A stretch of DNA of 64,000 nucleotides from Culex pipiens pallens (lineage: Eukaryota > Arthropoda > Insecta > Diptera > Culicidae). Location of the stretch: NCBI RefSeq assembly GCF_016801865.2, contig NC_068938.1:210145734-210209733 (forward strand). The letters run 5' to 3'. Positions 44,412-58,000 of this stretch are shown here, piece by piece (position 1 is the stretch's first letter; every line of letters begins with the position of its first letter). A program made the translations under genes and the position numbers. The notes beneath the pieces were generated by a model, which made no database searches, was not told the origin of the DNA, and saw only the letters and a program-made list of their open reading frames with translations.

Positions 44412-45610
44412 TATTGTTTCTAAAATGACATGGAGACTACTTTTAAAAATTTACTGATACTTTTTATGAAAAGCAAGGCCGTTTCAAAGGTTGATAATGA
44501 TTCTGAAACAAATGCTGAATTGTAGTAGTGTTGAAGTATTTTATCAAATTATTTTCAAATTTAATTATTTAATCGCAATTCGCAATAAAAAATAAACAGA
44601 ATTGAATTCAGGAAACTTAACTCAATCGTCAACAAATTTTACAAAGATTTGGATACGAGATGAAATGAACTACTTTGTTTATAACAAGTAACATTGCAAA
44701 AAAATGAACTAAGTAAAATTTGCATGAAGGGCCTGAAAGTCCTTGCTTTACAGTCATGCTGCTGTCAATAATTTGGAAAATATCATAAGTTAATAAAATT
44801 AAGTTTTATTTTGTTTAAAAAATCAAAATACCTTTAAGAAACCTATTAGATCAAAAAGCAAAAAAAAATCAACAAAATAATAAACTTTGGGAATTGTTTT
44901 TTCTTTCTGATTTTTTATCAAGGTTTTGAAGAGGGTGGGAAATAACATGAAAAAAAATAAAATTCGTACTAACCTAATTTGAAAAAATAACACATTTATA
45001 AAAAAAAACATTTAAAATTGGTTTACAAAAATATTGTTTTATAGAGAAGTGAATAATTTTATAAAAAAAAAAACTTTTTGTTGTTGTTCATTATCTTTCA
45101 CCAAGGGTCACCCTCCCAGCGAAGGTGGCAAATCACGAAGCGTAACGAATTAAAGGCCTATGCTGCTGGTCGGCCGGGCATATTCGAAGAGTACGAACCA
45201 GGTGCTGCCGGCCAACAGAGAGAACCACAGAGTGAAAACAAATGAACAAAAAAAAATAACAACAATAACACTGCAGAGTGCGTGGATAATTACGTATGCT
45301 AAAATGTGTGTCCATCGGGCGTATCAAAACACATGCTCTCTTTCCCCTCTTGATGTTGCTGTTTTGCCTGAATTTGACGGAATGCTACCCGCAACAGGTT
45401 TCGACGTTTGAACCAGTAAAACTGCGTCGTTTCGAACTTTAGGCAAAGCGCTCAGCACCGGATGTTTGATCGAACTGGTTTTTGTTTTATGTTCTTTCTT
45501 TTTGCCCCTGACCTGAGCAACTACCATTAACCTAATATATCGACGGTTTCCTCTACCTTATCGAAATTTCCGTTTCCTGTCCCGAAAATCCCGCAAAAAA
45601 AAGAACTCAC

Positions 45611-45907
45611 CTTAATCGTGGCATGATTCAACATTTCCTGCCACGCGTTATCGAACTGCCACTCGTGGCTGTTACTCATGAAGCGCTGCTCGGCCAGGGC
45701 GACCGTTTCCTTGGCCGCCGCGTGGATCTCGCTCGAGCGCTGGAACTTGATGGCCGCCGCCTGACACTCCGTCTGGGCCGCTTTGGCCTTCTCGAGCGCC
45801 TCGTAGTACGGTCGCGCCTTGTCGATGCAGCTGCCCAGCTTCTTGGAGGACAGTTTGAGCCGCCGGGTGGACTCGTTCATCAGGATCCGGAAGGTGGATT
45901 TGGCCTC
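45611..45907 (-). CDS. pcs: parcas / SH3BP5-like, coding exon (99 aa)
   Basis: This exon begins after a minus-strand acceptor (gcttttttcag) with EAKSTFRILMNESTRRLKLS and ends NAWQEMLNHATIK before donor GTGAGTTC. The stretches ESTRRLK, KLGSCIDKARPYYEALEKAK and QFDNAWQEMLNHATIK are hallmarks of SH3BP5 coiled-coil helices. An ATG within it is internal, not the start: the family has roughly 60-100 more residues upstream, including the IQIELEKLNTATDDINKLEL-type segment, which I could not find up to 64000. The real start must therefore lie outside the window. The length of 297 nt is a whole number of codons, giving phase 0 at both ends. Confidence 0.93.
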
Positions 45908-46530
45908 CTGAAAAAAGCAAAAAAAAAATGTTTATTAAATCGAGCTGTTCATGTAACGTAATTATCGCATCAGCTGGTTGACGCACAGGTGATAAGGACG
46001 TTATCATCGCCGGTCAGTCCAGCCGGCTGGTGAAATTGCGATAGGACAAGTACTCCAAGTGCGTCACAGTTTGTGAAGCCGAAGGAATTTCCCCACCTCT
46101 TCATTTTGCAGTTTCAAGTGGTTTGTAGCCCCCCACATTGCGGTACTCGAGATAATTATTGTGTATTCTCGATTTGAAAGGACCGGGAAACTGGCTTCTT
46201 GTTACTTGGTACTCGCAGGTTGTATGTCTCTTGTATCTTGTATTTGCTGATGGTAGTCAGTGTTAATGTTGTAGATTGACATCTCATATCCCGGAAACTT
46301 GGCCATGTCCAGATATCACAGAGCTCTAGTCTTTTCTGGATAAATAAAACTTTAATTTTTTCAGCGTGATTTTCTGACAGCAGTTTAAATATTTACTGAA
46401 ATGCTGTTTTGAATTTATTAACTTTTACATTGGCTGGGAAATAGATGCTCAACAAATCTGTAACCGTTGGTCACAATCCTTAACGAATTCATGCTTCGCT
46501 TCAGTAGTTTTATTACACATTCACCACACT
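45908..46530. other. Intron upstream of the 45.6-kb parcas exon, nothing recognised
   Basis: The polypyrimidine tract of the acceptor lies at its left edge. Otherwise mixed-composition sequence with no gene or repeat ends. Confidence 0.4.
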
Positions 46531-46534
46531 TGAC

Positions 46535-47425
46535 AGTTGGAAAGGGGTGAAGCGTGCCGCTGTAAGCGAAGCCGATGTCCATCTATTTCCCCATGGGGCA
46601 GCATGGCAGCGCCCATGCGACAGAGCGGGAAAATGGATGGGGAAATCCTGGACTTGGGAACAACAATAAAAGCGCCGATCTGGGGAGGATCGGCCTCTTT
46701 TAATCTACAGGCGTCCGAGTGGACAGTTCGCGCTCGTTGGAGTGAAGGTTGCCAATTGCCTTCACGCGGAAGTGCGGGACCAGGAGGTTCCGTGAGCGCG
46801 CGTTCACCCGGATTGGTCGGCCTAGGCAGTATAAGTCGCGTCGCGCTCTGTCTACGTCTAATCGTCGTAGGACCACCCCCGTCGTCTGGCGCCTCCCCGC
46901 GCCATAACCGTAAAGGACGACAACCCTCAGGCCGCTGGCCTTCATCGTCAAGGAGGGACCCCTCTCGGCACGCTCGAATCGGTGGACTCCGGAGCGTGCC
47001 GATTCGTCAAGGAGGGAAGACGCCTGCCCGAACGAAGCCAGCAACGCCCGCTGGTCGTCCAGAACATCATCCGGCAAAGGAGTCCGGAGAAGAACCGCTG
47101 CATCGGCGACGAAGACCGGATCAAGCAGCCCGTCAGCCAGCCCCCCCCCCCCCCCCCCTAGTGGGACCGACGCCGCAGAGTGGAGCTGGAGCTCCTCTGC
47201 CGGCCCGTAACATCGCCGGAGCGCGATCATCGGCTGAGCTTGTAACGGTACGTTAGCCCCCAACAACCCACACTAAACACACCCACACCCACACTTACAG
47301 AAACAAAAATAAAGTGCTGAAAGTGAAAATTGAATCCGTCGTGTTTTTCTGTTCGATCACCATCTCCCTTGAATCACCTAGTAGTTTGCCGACCCTGGGA
47401 TTACCCGAGTCGAGTCTCGTGCTAC
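46535..47425 (+). repeat. Possible solo LTR
   Basis: A GC-rich island of about 0.9 kb ends abruptly into AT-rich DNA on both sides. It has a TATA-like GTATAAGT at 46829 in a promoter-like context, a poly-C tract near 47143, and AATAAA at 47308, the order expected in an LTR. I could not fix TG/CA ends or a target duplication. The 239-codon open frame across it runs through the poly-C tract and looks like chance. Confidence 0.35.
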
Positions 47426-47601
47426 GCTGGCCAAGTCATTAGTTTCAAATCATAGAAAATAAAATTGACGTAAAATAAAAAAAATCTATCGAAATGAATA
47501 AAAACCCCATTCAAAACTAAGTAAATTGGTAAAATTTGTAAACTTATAATTCAAAATATGTAAAACCACTTTAAAAGTTTGTGAAAAGTGAACAATATAG
47601 T

Positions 47602-48783
47602 GCGTCCATCCCGAGAATTCCCGGGACAAATATCCCGGGATTTTTCCAAAACCGGGAATTCCCGAATCCCGAGAATTTTCATAATTTGGGAATTCCCGAA
47701 ATTAAAAAAAAAAACAATTTTGTTCAGAAAATTAAGATTTGGTTGTAGAAATAGATGAACAGTTGATTACACAGTAATCAATCCGAATTTTAAAGCATAA
47801 AAATTTGTATTCGGGAAATATCAGCTTTAATTTGGCTTATTAGGGAAAATGGTTTAAATTTTAATTCACAGATCCGCAAAATGCCTTGCGCTTTGAATAT
47901 TTTATATTTAATTTTATGTTATTTTTTAAATACTGGGTATTGTATTTATATTTAAGATTTTAAATTTGAAAAAAATATCATCATAAATTATTTTTCATCA
48001 AACACCGGAATTAAAACATTTAGCACTCCGATTTCCAAATTAATTGCTTTGAAATCTCCTGTACCTTTTCAGCCTGCAGTCCTGATTTTCCCCAGTTGGC
48101 GGAAGTAACTTAAAGATAGTTAGTAAAATATGTTTTATATAAAATAAGACATTCAAAACCTATCTAAAATTTTACATTGACTGGTATCATTTTATTTCCA
48201 GAGTTTTTTTTTTTTTTTTGAAATCTCTGTAATTATTTTTTGCTTTAAGAAAAATGTAATTACAAAAACCGACTCGGTCCTAACCAGGTCCCAGTACCGA
48301 AAAGGACCTAATAAAAATAATTTTATGAAACAAAAGATTTGTTTTATAACATGAAAGAAAATAGCTTATAGGACCTTTTTTAAAATAAAACTCTGGTTTT
48401 GTTGTCGCTTCTCGTTTTTGTAGAAATTTTTGAAGACATTTTTCAAGCTTTTCTAGTTATAATATAAAAACAAAACATATAAAAGAAATATATTTATAAA
48501 ATACTTATTTAATTTGAATCACATTGAAATAAAAATTTATAGTTTTTTTCAAATCCTAAAAAAATCACTTTTTAATTTCTTTTAAGTTATTAAAAAACTG
48601 TCGTCCTTGTTTAGATTGAAGTGTAGATTGTCACCAATTATTATTATTATTGAGCTAATTCGATAATTTTAAGCTAGAAAATATATAAAATATTATTAAA
48701 ACATAGATTCGATGACTGCTTCAAAAATTTCCCCAGAAAAATATTTTTCCCGAAATTCAAAACCCTGGAAAATTGGACGACCT
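47602..48783. mobile_element. Probable non-autonomous element with GTCCAT-type ends
   Basis: The left end cgtccatcccgagaattccc, with several CCCGGGA/TTCCCG repeats, faces ttcccgaaattcaaaaccct and ...ttggacg on the right. Short inverted ends only; the interior is AT-rich and non-coding. Confidence 0.4.
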
Positions 48784-49129
48784 AAACCGATATATTTAAT
48801 TTCATTTTCGAATTCCCTACTATTGTCCTCACTTTAAACCATCAACAGCCCATTTTTTCCGAATTCGAAGTCGTATGACCAACCTTTGATCTACAATATA
48901 ATTTACTTAATCTCTATTTCCAGTTTTTGCTTTTTGAGTGTTTTTGAAACCGCCTGGAGTCAGGGCTTTAAAAAAACACCCAAAAAGCAAAACATGAAAA
49001 TTTGGTTTATTGGACCTTTTAAAAAAAACTCCAGTTATGTTTTATGATATTTTTTGTATTGTTATGCATTTATCGTTACCTTTAAGCGTTTTTAGCCCTA
49101 ATCACATTTGTATTTGTGAATTGTAAATA
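48784..49129. other. Fragment of the 51.8-kb hairpin family
   Basis: The run ccgcctggagtcagggcttt, with flanking complements of gctttttgagtgttttt, matches the element at 51847-52007. Boundaries are unclear. Confidence 0.4.
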
Positions 49130-49735
49130 CAAACATTTGTTACAAACATTTGTAATTTGCATTTGTAATTTGTATTTGTAATTTGTATTTGTAATTTGTA
49201 TTTGTAATTTGTATTTGTAATTTGTATTTGTAATTTGTATTTGTAATTTGAATTTTTAATTTGTGTTTGTATTTGTAATTTGTATTTGTAATTTGTATTT
49301 GTAATTTGTATTTGTAATTTGTATTTGTAATTTGTATTTGTAATTTGTATTTGTAATTTGTATTTGTAATTTGTATTTGTAATTTGTATTTGTAATTTGT
49401 ATTTGTAATTTGTATTTGTAATTTGTATTTGTAATTTGTATTTGTAATTTGTATTTGTAATTTGTATTTCTTGACTTTTATTGGATAAGGTCCTATAAAC
49501 AAATGTAAACATTGAGTGTATCCCTTTCACACCTTATGTCAAAGTCCATCGGAGTAAGCGGGATACACTCAATGTTTACTTTTGTTTATCGGACCTTATC
49601 AAAAAAAATTGTAATTTGAATTTTTAATTTGTGTTTGTATTTGTAATTTGTATTTGTAATTTGTATTTGTAATTTGTATTTGTAATTTATAATTTGTAAT
49701 TTGTATTTGTAATTTGTATTTGTAAATTGTATTTG
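49130..49735. repeat. 13-bp minisatellite (TTTGTAATTTGTA)n, split by a MITE
   Basis: Regular 13-bp period on both sides of the MITE at 49484-49600. The flanking blocks share the same variant run (gaatttttaatttgtgtttg). Long minus-strand open frames are a by-product of a period that lacks stops. Confidence 0.95.
49484..49600. mobile_element. 117-bp hairpin MITE, terminus GATAAGGTCC
   Basis: Arms of about 45 bp (GATAAGGTCC ... GGACCTTATC, with aacattgagtgtatccc inside) around a short loop. It interrupts the 13-bp minisatellite. Confidence 0.75.
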
Positions 49736-51846
49736 TTATTTTTTATGAGGAGAAAGAGGCAGATTTGCATCACCTGACGTTAATATCAAAATAATTATCC
49801 AATTAAAAGCAGCAGCAGTAACACCCCATCGCCCGAACCATCTGCCTGCGCCCAGATCTACTCGCCATTTGCCATAAATCATTTCCTGTCCCGTCATCAG
49901 GTCCACAACACCGCATGTGCAAGGTAACCATTAGTTTTACAACGCCGCAGAAGGAGAACATTTCCCGGCCGGGGTGGGAAAAGGTCACGGCCCGTTGGCT
50001 GGCGTCTCGTGGCCACAATAAGAACAACAACTCTAGGCCACATGTCCGTACTATGGTGTGACTGAACGGGGTTGGCCTTTCTTCTTCGAGAACAGTTATA
50101 ATCGTCTTGACTTGACTGGTTGGTGTTTATGATGTAATTCTAAAAGTGGCGTAAACGCCTGATGGAGATGATTTTATTTTCTAATTAAACTTCAGGATGC
50201 CCATTTATTAAAAATTTAAATTAGTTGCAAACCACAAAACCACTTTTCTCGTCAAATTTCCATTGGTCGGTTAGCATCGCCTCACCGCACTACTTGCGGT
50301 CAAGGTTGCAGAACGTTCTGGGTCCCTTCTCGTGCTTTCTCGTTTCCTGTCTGGAAGCCCCACTTGACCCCGTTGGCATCGATTGCCAACAGCGTTGTGG
50401 GAAAATCTCATTTTCATGAGCTTGGATGTTCACACAAACGGGCGGTTTTCCCATTTTCCAGGGGTTTGTCGAGGACTCTTCTTTGGAAAATCCTCTTCAA
50501 ATGACGGAAATTGTACAACTTACAGAATCAATACATGCAACATTTTGAAACTTAAGTGTGTTTACTTAGTGGTTTGGATCGTCAACTATCGCTGCTGTAA
50601 CAAAAGCGCTGTCTACCCTTATTATGCATGCAAAAGTTACACTACCCGGTTACACACCGGATGAGGTGTGAGTCAACGCTGGGACCAATATTACACTCAA
50701 TGTAACAGAGGTGCAGCAGAAAATTAGATTACAATCTCTACTCGTCGTGACTCTGGAAAAGAAAGAACGAACGCGACGATGTTCACGCCCGAGAAACCGT
50801 TCAAACGGATGACGATGATGATGATCACGAACGACGACGTCGATGTCCCAGAGACGGGTAATCTTGTAACTTTGCATGGCAGCCCCGACAGCCCGAGAGC
50901 CACTCAGGGCTGTCTTCCTTAATTTTGCGCAAAGATGGGAAAAATTGATACCGGGATTTAATTACATAATCACCGTCGAACCGGGGTTGGGGCTGGAGGG
51001 AGCTTTTCTGCGAAGGTTTCCGTGCTTGTGAGTGTGCTGTTATAGGCTGTGTGAAGGTTTTCTGGAAGAAGCTTTACTTTAACGAGCGTGTGTTGTTATG
51101 GTTATGAAACAGCTAGAATGGGAAACGACTCGTGGGACTGGCGAAATAATGACTTGAAGTTGGGTTCTGGTTTATAATTTGATTGCGACATCATGACGAG
51201 ACTGGAAATTGCTAAAGGTTTGTTACGTGCTCTCGAATGCTGTAACGATTGAAAATTGTTCTTTCAAGATATTGTTTCAAACTAGCAAGCAGTTCAAACT
51301 TAAATTTATCGAATAATTCTAACAAATCTCTAACGATACCATGCATCACTATTAATTAAAAGCAAAACAAAACTCTCCTAAAAGGGCATGGGAACTCCAT
51401 TAACCGAGCAAAAACAAAACACTACCGAAATTAAAAATCGCAAAATTGATTCACATTTTCTCTCCAGCCCCCACGGAAAGCTGCGTGAATAGTTGCCCTC
51501 AAAGCTTTTTGTTTTAGGGGGGGTAAAATATGCTGTTTTGTTTTGTTGGAAAAGTTGCATCCATTCTCACCCTTTCAAATGCAGGGCGCTACAAAACAGT
51601 ACAAACGTTGAAAGTTGCTGAAATTTCAATAGTCAGTGGTTCCGAAAACCAAATAGAAAATCCAAATTTAGGTTAACTAGGTAAAAAAAATCAATAACTT
51701 TGGAACTAACTTTCGAGAAACTAAAACAAAAAAAGAACTTCCCCAAAACGGCATTTTTCTTTTTATTTGTATTCCGAGTAAATCAGGAATTTTTCTGGCA
51801 CTTTTGTACCCGACCCTCTCCGATTTCAATGAATCTTTGTAGACAT
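49736..51846. other. Intron or upstream sequence of moderate GC, nothing recognised
   Basis: Several overlapping open frames of 60-93 codons lack motifs. This is the least repetitive part of the upstream region and could hold unrecognised regulatory DNA. Confidence 0.4.
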
Positions 51847-52007
51847 CTGGAGTTTTTTTAAAAAAAAAAGGTCAGATAAACCAAATTTCCAGTTCTTGCT
51901 TTTTGGATGTTTTGGAAACCGCCTTGGGTCAGGTGTATTAAAAAACACTCAAAAAGCAAAAACTGAAAATTTGGTTTATTGGACCTTTTAAAAAAAAAAA
52001 AAAACTC
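51847..52007. mobile_element. 160-bp hairpin MITE
   Basis: The left end tctggagtttttttaaaaaa and right end complement bound aaaccaaatttccagttctt and its mirror, with a central gttttggaaaccgccttggg loop. A related piece is at 48890-49030. Confidence 0.6.
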
Positions 52008-55000
52008 CAGACATGTTATCCTAGGCTTATATAAACCATTTGTGTGTATATGGAGCCAATTTTACTCAAATATTAAATTTGAGAAGGGCGTAACTTATTT
52101 AAATAATTTTGTATTTTCAAAATACAAAAATATTTAAAAAAAAAAAAGCTACGTCCATCTATACCTACTATTTTGTAATTTAAAAATAACTTGTAGGAAA
52201 CTTGTAGGAAAGTAGACAGGCTTTCTGAAAAAATACACTGAAAGAAAAATACACGCCACTTTTGTGAGATTTTTTCAACATTCTTACTTGAAAGTCATTT
52301 TTTAAGGTTATGTCACAATTTATTTTTCGTTCATAATTTATGAGGAATTAGGCCGATGCAAATATTTTTCAAAGTTTTTGCCCGTCGGCTCTGGCCGGGG
52401 TCGAGGGGCAAAAAAATATAAATATTGAAAAAACAAGCCATAGTTTCAACATTTGCATGGAAAAAGTGAAAACATGAAAAAAATGCATTTTACACTATTT
52501 CAGTTGTTTTGCAATCATTGGTTTTCAAGAAATGTCAAAGATTTGACCAAAACAAAAATTTCAACGTATTTTTTTCGATAATAAGGCCGTTGCAAATATT
52601 TTTCAAAATTATGTCGCCCACACCCCCCCCCCCCCCCCCCCCCCCTTCAAAATTGGCCTGAATAATCAGGGGGCAAAATAAATATTTTTTTCGAAAAACT
52701 TCAAAATTTTAATCATTTACTAAAACATATTTTTTTAAAGTGCTCTAAACGTCATAAATTTTTAAAATTGATAGTGGGAATCTATTGTCCAGACAATTTT
52801 ACATAAAAGTCTCCATTATGACCATTCCAAAGTCCAATCCTTGTGAAGAAACAGCGGTTTTAAAAATAAAAATATTGAAAAAAATAGGGGTTTTGACGGT
52901 TTTGGGCCATTACTATATGCCAGACTTGATTTTTCAGTCTCGTAAATATTTTTAACAGAAAGCTCGTCCAATAAGTCCCATAAGTTTGTCTTTGACAGGC
53001 GTTTCACCGGAGCGTTTCGGTACCGGAGCTATGAATTCCTGAAAAAAAAATATTGAAAAATATCGAACATGTGGTCAAAAAAAGTTTTAAACTATTTTTT
53101 AGGTCAAATCCAAATGCACTCGAAAAAGGCTTAACATTTATTTCTGATTATGTGCACCGTTTTCAAGTTACACGCAATTTATGTTGTTTTCTTGGACAAC
53201 TGTAAATTAAAAAAAAAACAATTAAAAGTGAATAAAATGCGTGTGGCGTCATCCATATAGGTAGTACGTACAAAAAAGCCAAAATCATTATATAATATTT
53301 GAGAACTGAAATTATGTATTCTGATCCGACGAATATCTCATGTTTTATTTGAATTTTTTGTTTTAGTTTTTTTCTCCATTAAATTGGAGGGGAAACAAGA
53401 AATATTAATTTTTTTATATTTCATTCACTAAACCCCTAACAATCGAAATTGCAAACTGTTTTTTATTTCTTATTAATTATTTTTAATTACCATTTTTAAT
53501 TCAGCAATTTAAAAACATAAAATGTTGGAATCTCTAATCGTAGAGCACAATACGTGAAAAACTATTTTAAAACATTGTGAACATTAAGCTAGAAATCCAC
53601 ATAAATTTCAAAGAAATAACACAACGACACCTTGACTACCCCTGCTATACGATGAAATCTGCTCCATCCTCCGGCGATTCGATCGAGTCAATGTTTTTCA
53701 GCAAAAAAGTTCACACCACAACTGACATGTCAGAGGGTGCACAGTGTGGTTATGAGAACTATTCACCTCTTCACAAACGCCGGTCACGGCATAGTACAGC
53801 GCTCTAATACCTCTGTATCTAAGTCTAAACGTTGACGAACTGATGAAGAGGGCCAATTATGCTGCAGGCAAGAAAGCCGAGACTTTTTTTCCATGGGAAC
53901 TAGGTTTTTCAATGGAATTTTCTTGTTGTTGCTGTTAAGGTGCGCCGGATGAGATTTACGCCACCCACGCGCCGGAGATATGCAAGTCTGTTTTCTTTCA
54001 CGTCAAGCGTCTGACACCATTTTAGCGAGAATTTGTGCAGTTTTTTTTTCTTTACTCGCTAAATGGCAAGAGGATGTGAAATCAGATCTGAAAATGGTTC
54101 TGCCAACAAAAGTTAATTGTATTGGGTGTGAAATTTGTCTGCGCGTTGTCTTTAGTGTGCTTTTAAATTTTGATCATTTTTCTTTGACAAAAATAAGATT
54201 TTTTAAAAATTACTTTCGACTGCACTGTTTACTCAAATCATGGTTCAAAATTTCCATAATAAAGCAATTCCTCACATTTCAAAAAGTTAGCATACAAACC
54301 ATGACCGCGTAATATTTATTTAACATGCAAATAATTCCACGGCCACAAAATTTTGCGTTTCAGAAGAGGCTTCAAAATCCTGGCCTGCTCCTCTCCGACA
54401 AAGCTGATTTAATTCGCATTTCTCACATCTCACGCGGATCGTGGCGGCGGAACACTTACAGTGCAATTAGCAATAACCGCGCGAGATGATGATGAGACGA
54501 GACTCGTTTTGCGAGCGTTAAAGTCAATAATGGAAGCCGGTTATGAGTTTGTGTGTATTTTTAACGTATGTGTGCTATAAGATACTCTGGATGATAATGC
54601 ATGTTAATTGTATTCACTCTGGTTTATTGTTATTACCAAGCTCAATAGCACACACACATACACACACACACACACCTACACACAACACAAACACACACAC
54701 ATGAATAATACATAATAAATTTATTCATCATCCTCATCATGATCGGATTTCCTCATGTTTACACAGCACACGAAAGCTACTATTATTATTTTAAAATGGT
54801 GTCATTCTAGTACAGTGATTTTGCATTGTTTTTAGAGTGTCAACGTATTTATTGTTGAAAATTACACTTTGGGAACTAGCTTAAAATGTCATTTAAATTT
54901 AAATCGGCAAAAATTTCAGAAGTTGATATTATATTTTTTTTAATCTGTTTTAAGGGCATTCAAATATACATTTTTATCCATTAACACAAAAATTCAGATA

Positions 55001-55780
55001 AAATTTCGTTGTATCATTGCCGAGATATAGCTAATTGTAGTAAGCAGTTTCAAAAAACGGGTGATATCTCAACACTGTTTTGACCAAATTGGCTCAAAAT
55101 TTAAGTGAAGACTCGTTAAAACGGTCCCGTGTGCATGAGGAAGGCCGGTTTTCAAAAAGTTAATTTAAAAAAAGATAAAAAAAATATTTTTATGTTTTTC
55201 ATATTAAAAATCGTCAGTTTTTGATTTTTATAATTTTTTAAAAAGCTAAATTTAAAAATCGGGCTTCATCATGCACAGGGGATATGTCTTGAGAGTCTTC
55301 ACCTCAAATTTCAGCCAATTTGGTCCATCCCATCTCGAGATATCGTGGCACCCGTAAATCAACTCTGTGTTTAGAGAAAAGCGCTCACAAAATTTGACAG
55401 TCAGCTTTGCGCATGACAAAATTTTGAACTTAAATCGTCTTTTATTCAGCTAAATCATGAAATATCTTCATGAAACTTTCAGGAGTGATTGAAAAACATG
55501 TTTACTCAATTTTCTGTAATATGAAATTTTGTGATTTTCTACATGTATGTAACCCCTTAATTGTAAAAGCGTTAAAGGAACGGATTTTTTTCGAGTAAAA
55601 CAATTTACACAACTTTTTGTGTAACAATCCCAACTTAAATCCGAAGTCTCGATTAGAGCCATAATCTATATTAATTGTGGATACTAAATTCAAAAAAAAG
55701 GTTCCTAAATGGTTTATGGATGGCCCCTTATTTGAAGTATTAGTAATCCGAATCCGACTATCGATTAAACTTCTTCGGAC
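52008..55780. other. AT-rich sequence with dispersed repeats, no gene seen
   Basis: Contains a poly-C tract (52624-52645), repeated gccgatgcaaatatttttca-type runs at 52355 and 52585, a CA microsatellite at 54650-54700, and a dispersed inverted pair around 54990-55370. Open frames up to 110 codons show no motif. Confidence 0.4.
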
Positions 55781-55803
55781 AATCAAATCACACCAAAAAA
55801 TGT

Positions 55804-58000
55804 GAAAGCGAGCGAGGCTGAGGTCGAAGTGGTTTCTGGGGTTGGGGCGCCGGGTTTGAAGTGTGTTCCGTGAACGGAAGTATTTTTTCACCTGAAAATA
55901 ATATTTTTACTCAGGACTGGGTTCTGGATTGAATTTTATACATAAAAACTATTATATTGAGGTGTTAGAACCGATCAAATAAGCTAATTTTCAATTATAA
56001 ATTTTTGAAATTAAAAATTAACTAGGTATTAATAAAAACGTCGTAACTTCTTTGATACCGTATCCTTCAAGCTTCCACAAAGTATTTTTGGGTCGAAAAA
56101 GACAAAAAGTATACAGTAGGGTGCCCAGAAAAAAAGACCCCATGCTCTTTAAGCGGAAAACGGTTTTTTGGGTTATTTTAAGCATCGTTGTCAAATTTGA
56201 TCGAAATTGGTTAAGATTAAACCATTGATACCCGAGCCTAAAGTTGGTGAAAAAATATTTGCATGCAAAAATTACTTTTTTGCAATTCCGTCGTGAAACT
56301 ACTTACTTTTCCTGTCATTCTTGAACGACGAAATAGCCTACTTTTCTGTACCAAAAATAACAGAATCGAATAGCAACACTTTTCAAAATAAATGCTGAAA
56401 AGTTCTACTTTTCAGCACTGAAATGGGTGCTGAAAAGTTGAACTTTTCAGCACTTGTTTCGAAAAGTAACACTTTTCAACATTTTTTTGATTTAAACGAT
56501 TTATTGACAAAATACAAGAAAATTCGACTTAAAATTTCACTCAATTAGTGTTTTTTGAAATTGCAAAAAATGTTGTATGGAACTCGTTGCAAAACTTGAT
56601 TTTTTCAGCACTCGTCGTATTTATCCAACTCGGTGAACCTCGTTGGATAAATGTACGACTCGTGCTGAAAAATTCCTCTTTTTGCGACTTGTTGCATAAA
56701 CTACTATTTTAAGTCGATCTGTTGGACACAGTTGTAGAGCATTAAATTTCCAATGAGAATTTCACTTTTGGGAATATTTGGACGGAAATAGCACACTCTG
56801 CAGACCAAACCACAAAAATTAAAATTTTCATCCATTTTTGCGACAAAAAAATCGAAATTTTAGTTTATTCATAAGGATGGTACAAACACCCAAATTTTTT
56901 ATGGAAATTGAGGTGCAATCAGCTGAAATCGATTTAAACTGCATTCCCCTACGTTAGAACCATTTTTAGACAGTTTGGGTTGATTTAAAAATCTTTTGAA
57001 TATTTGTAAATTTTCGATGTAAGTATCGCAAAAAGTTTTTTCGCTTAAATTTTTGTTTTCGTCAAACCTGACAATTTATGAAAACTACAACTGAACTGTG
57101 TAAAGTGCATTTTGAAACACTTTTTTGCATTCAAATAATGAGACTATGGCTTGTGATTGGTGCGCTGGAAGTGGGGACGCGAAGTCATGATTATTCAGGT
57201 TAATTTTTTGTGTGTGCTTTTGTATCGCTATTTGTATGGGGTGAGTGCATAATTTGTAAAGGTGGTGTAAAAAATATTCGGAGTGAAAAGTGATTTTTTT
57301 TGTGTGCCTTTGGTCGAGAATTGTGTGTGTATTAATTTATTGTTTTGTGATTTTCAAAGCCCTTCCTATATCATCGTTGATCGGAAGGCACGGCGTCGGG
57401 TAAATTGTGTATAATTTTTTCGAAAAAGATTTTATTTTTTATGGTGAAAAAGCCATTTCTATATAATGATCGAAAGACGCACTGACATTTTGGATTAATT
57501 AACAGTGGAGTGAAATAATTGTGAGTGAGTGATTTTGTGTGTTAACCAGAAAGACCTTCCCATAGCATCGTTGCTCGGAAGGCTCGCCGACGGGTCTGTT
57601 ATGAAAGTCCTCCCCATAGCATCGTAGCTCGGGAGGCATCGAAAAGCCAATACCTTATCCTACTAACTCAAAACAATAAATAATCACGTGATGCTTGAAG
57701 GAGATGCTGTGGATTCAACGGTCTCAAGCGGTATCAACAAGTATATAGCGAAAAACTGTGTGCTTGATGAGTCTGCAACTTCAACTATCGGACTAACATT
57801 CCTCCCTTTCGTTGAACTGCAGGCTTCTTGGGAGGGCGCCGGTATTGACTAATAAAGTAGGGATCTTCAGAGGTTAAACAGTGAACGGATGGTTGGCTCC
57901 CACTGATCATTTTTGATTCATTGTTTAACTTCAGCTGATCTGTCAATAACGGAGTAGCAGCTCATTGGCAGTCAACCATGCTCATGCTCATTGCTCATGC
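55804..58000 (+). mobile_element. Retroposed insert, 2.2 kb, with 23-bp target duplication and microsatellite tail
   Basis: A perfect 23-nt direct repeat (aatcaaatcacaccaaaaaa then tgt) flanks it at 55781-55803 and 58001-58023. The right edge just before the second copy is a short tandem tail, ccatgctcatgctcattgct then catgc, as in some non-LTR families that lack poly(A). It has no reverse-transcriptase frame. The middle (about 56112-57120) looks like nested AT-rich repeat, and 57360-57660 holds diverged tandem copies of cccatagcatcgt-type sequence. Probably a deleted LINE or a composite. Confidence 0.65.

Larger units (their letters stand above)
39042..45610 (-). other. parcas 6.6-kb intron
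   Basis: Lies between the donor after 45611 and the acceptor before 39041. It contains the long-inverted-repeat element at 41499-43602 and the MITE at 44098-44411. The stretches 39045-41498, 43603-44097 and 44412-45608 are AT-rich and show no gene. 45100-45230 and 45300-45480 are of higher GC but lack any recognisable frame. Confidence 0.75.

Noticed and set aside
46537..47256. 239-codon open frame in the GC-rich island
   Set aside because: Runs through a poly-C tract, is compositionally biased, and lies where LTR regulatory features are expected.
49102..49530. 142-codon minus-strand frame of a repeated Lys/Tyr/Thr/Asn peptide
   Set aside because: Produced by the 13-bp minisatellite read in three phases; not a gene.
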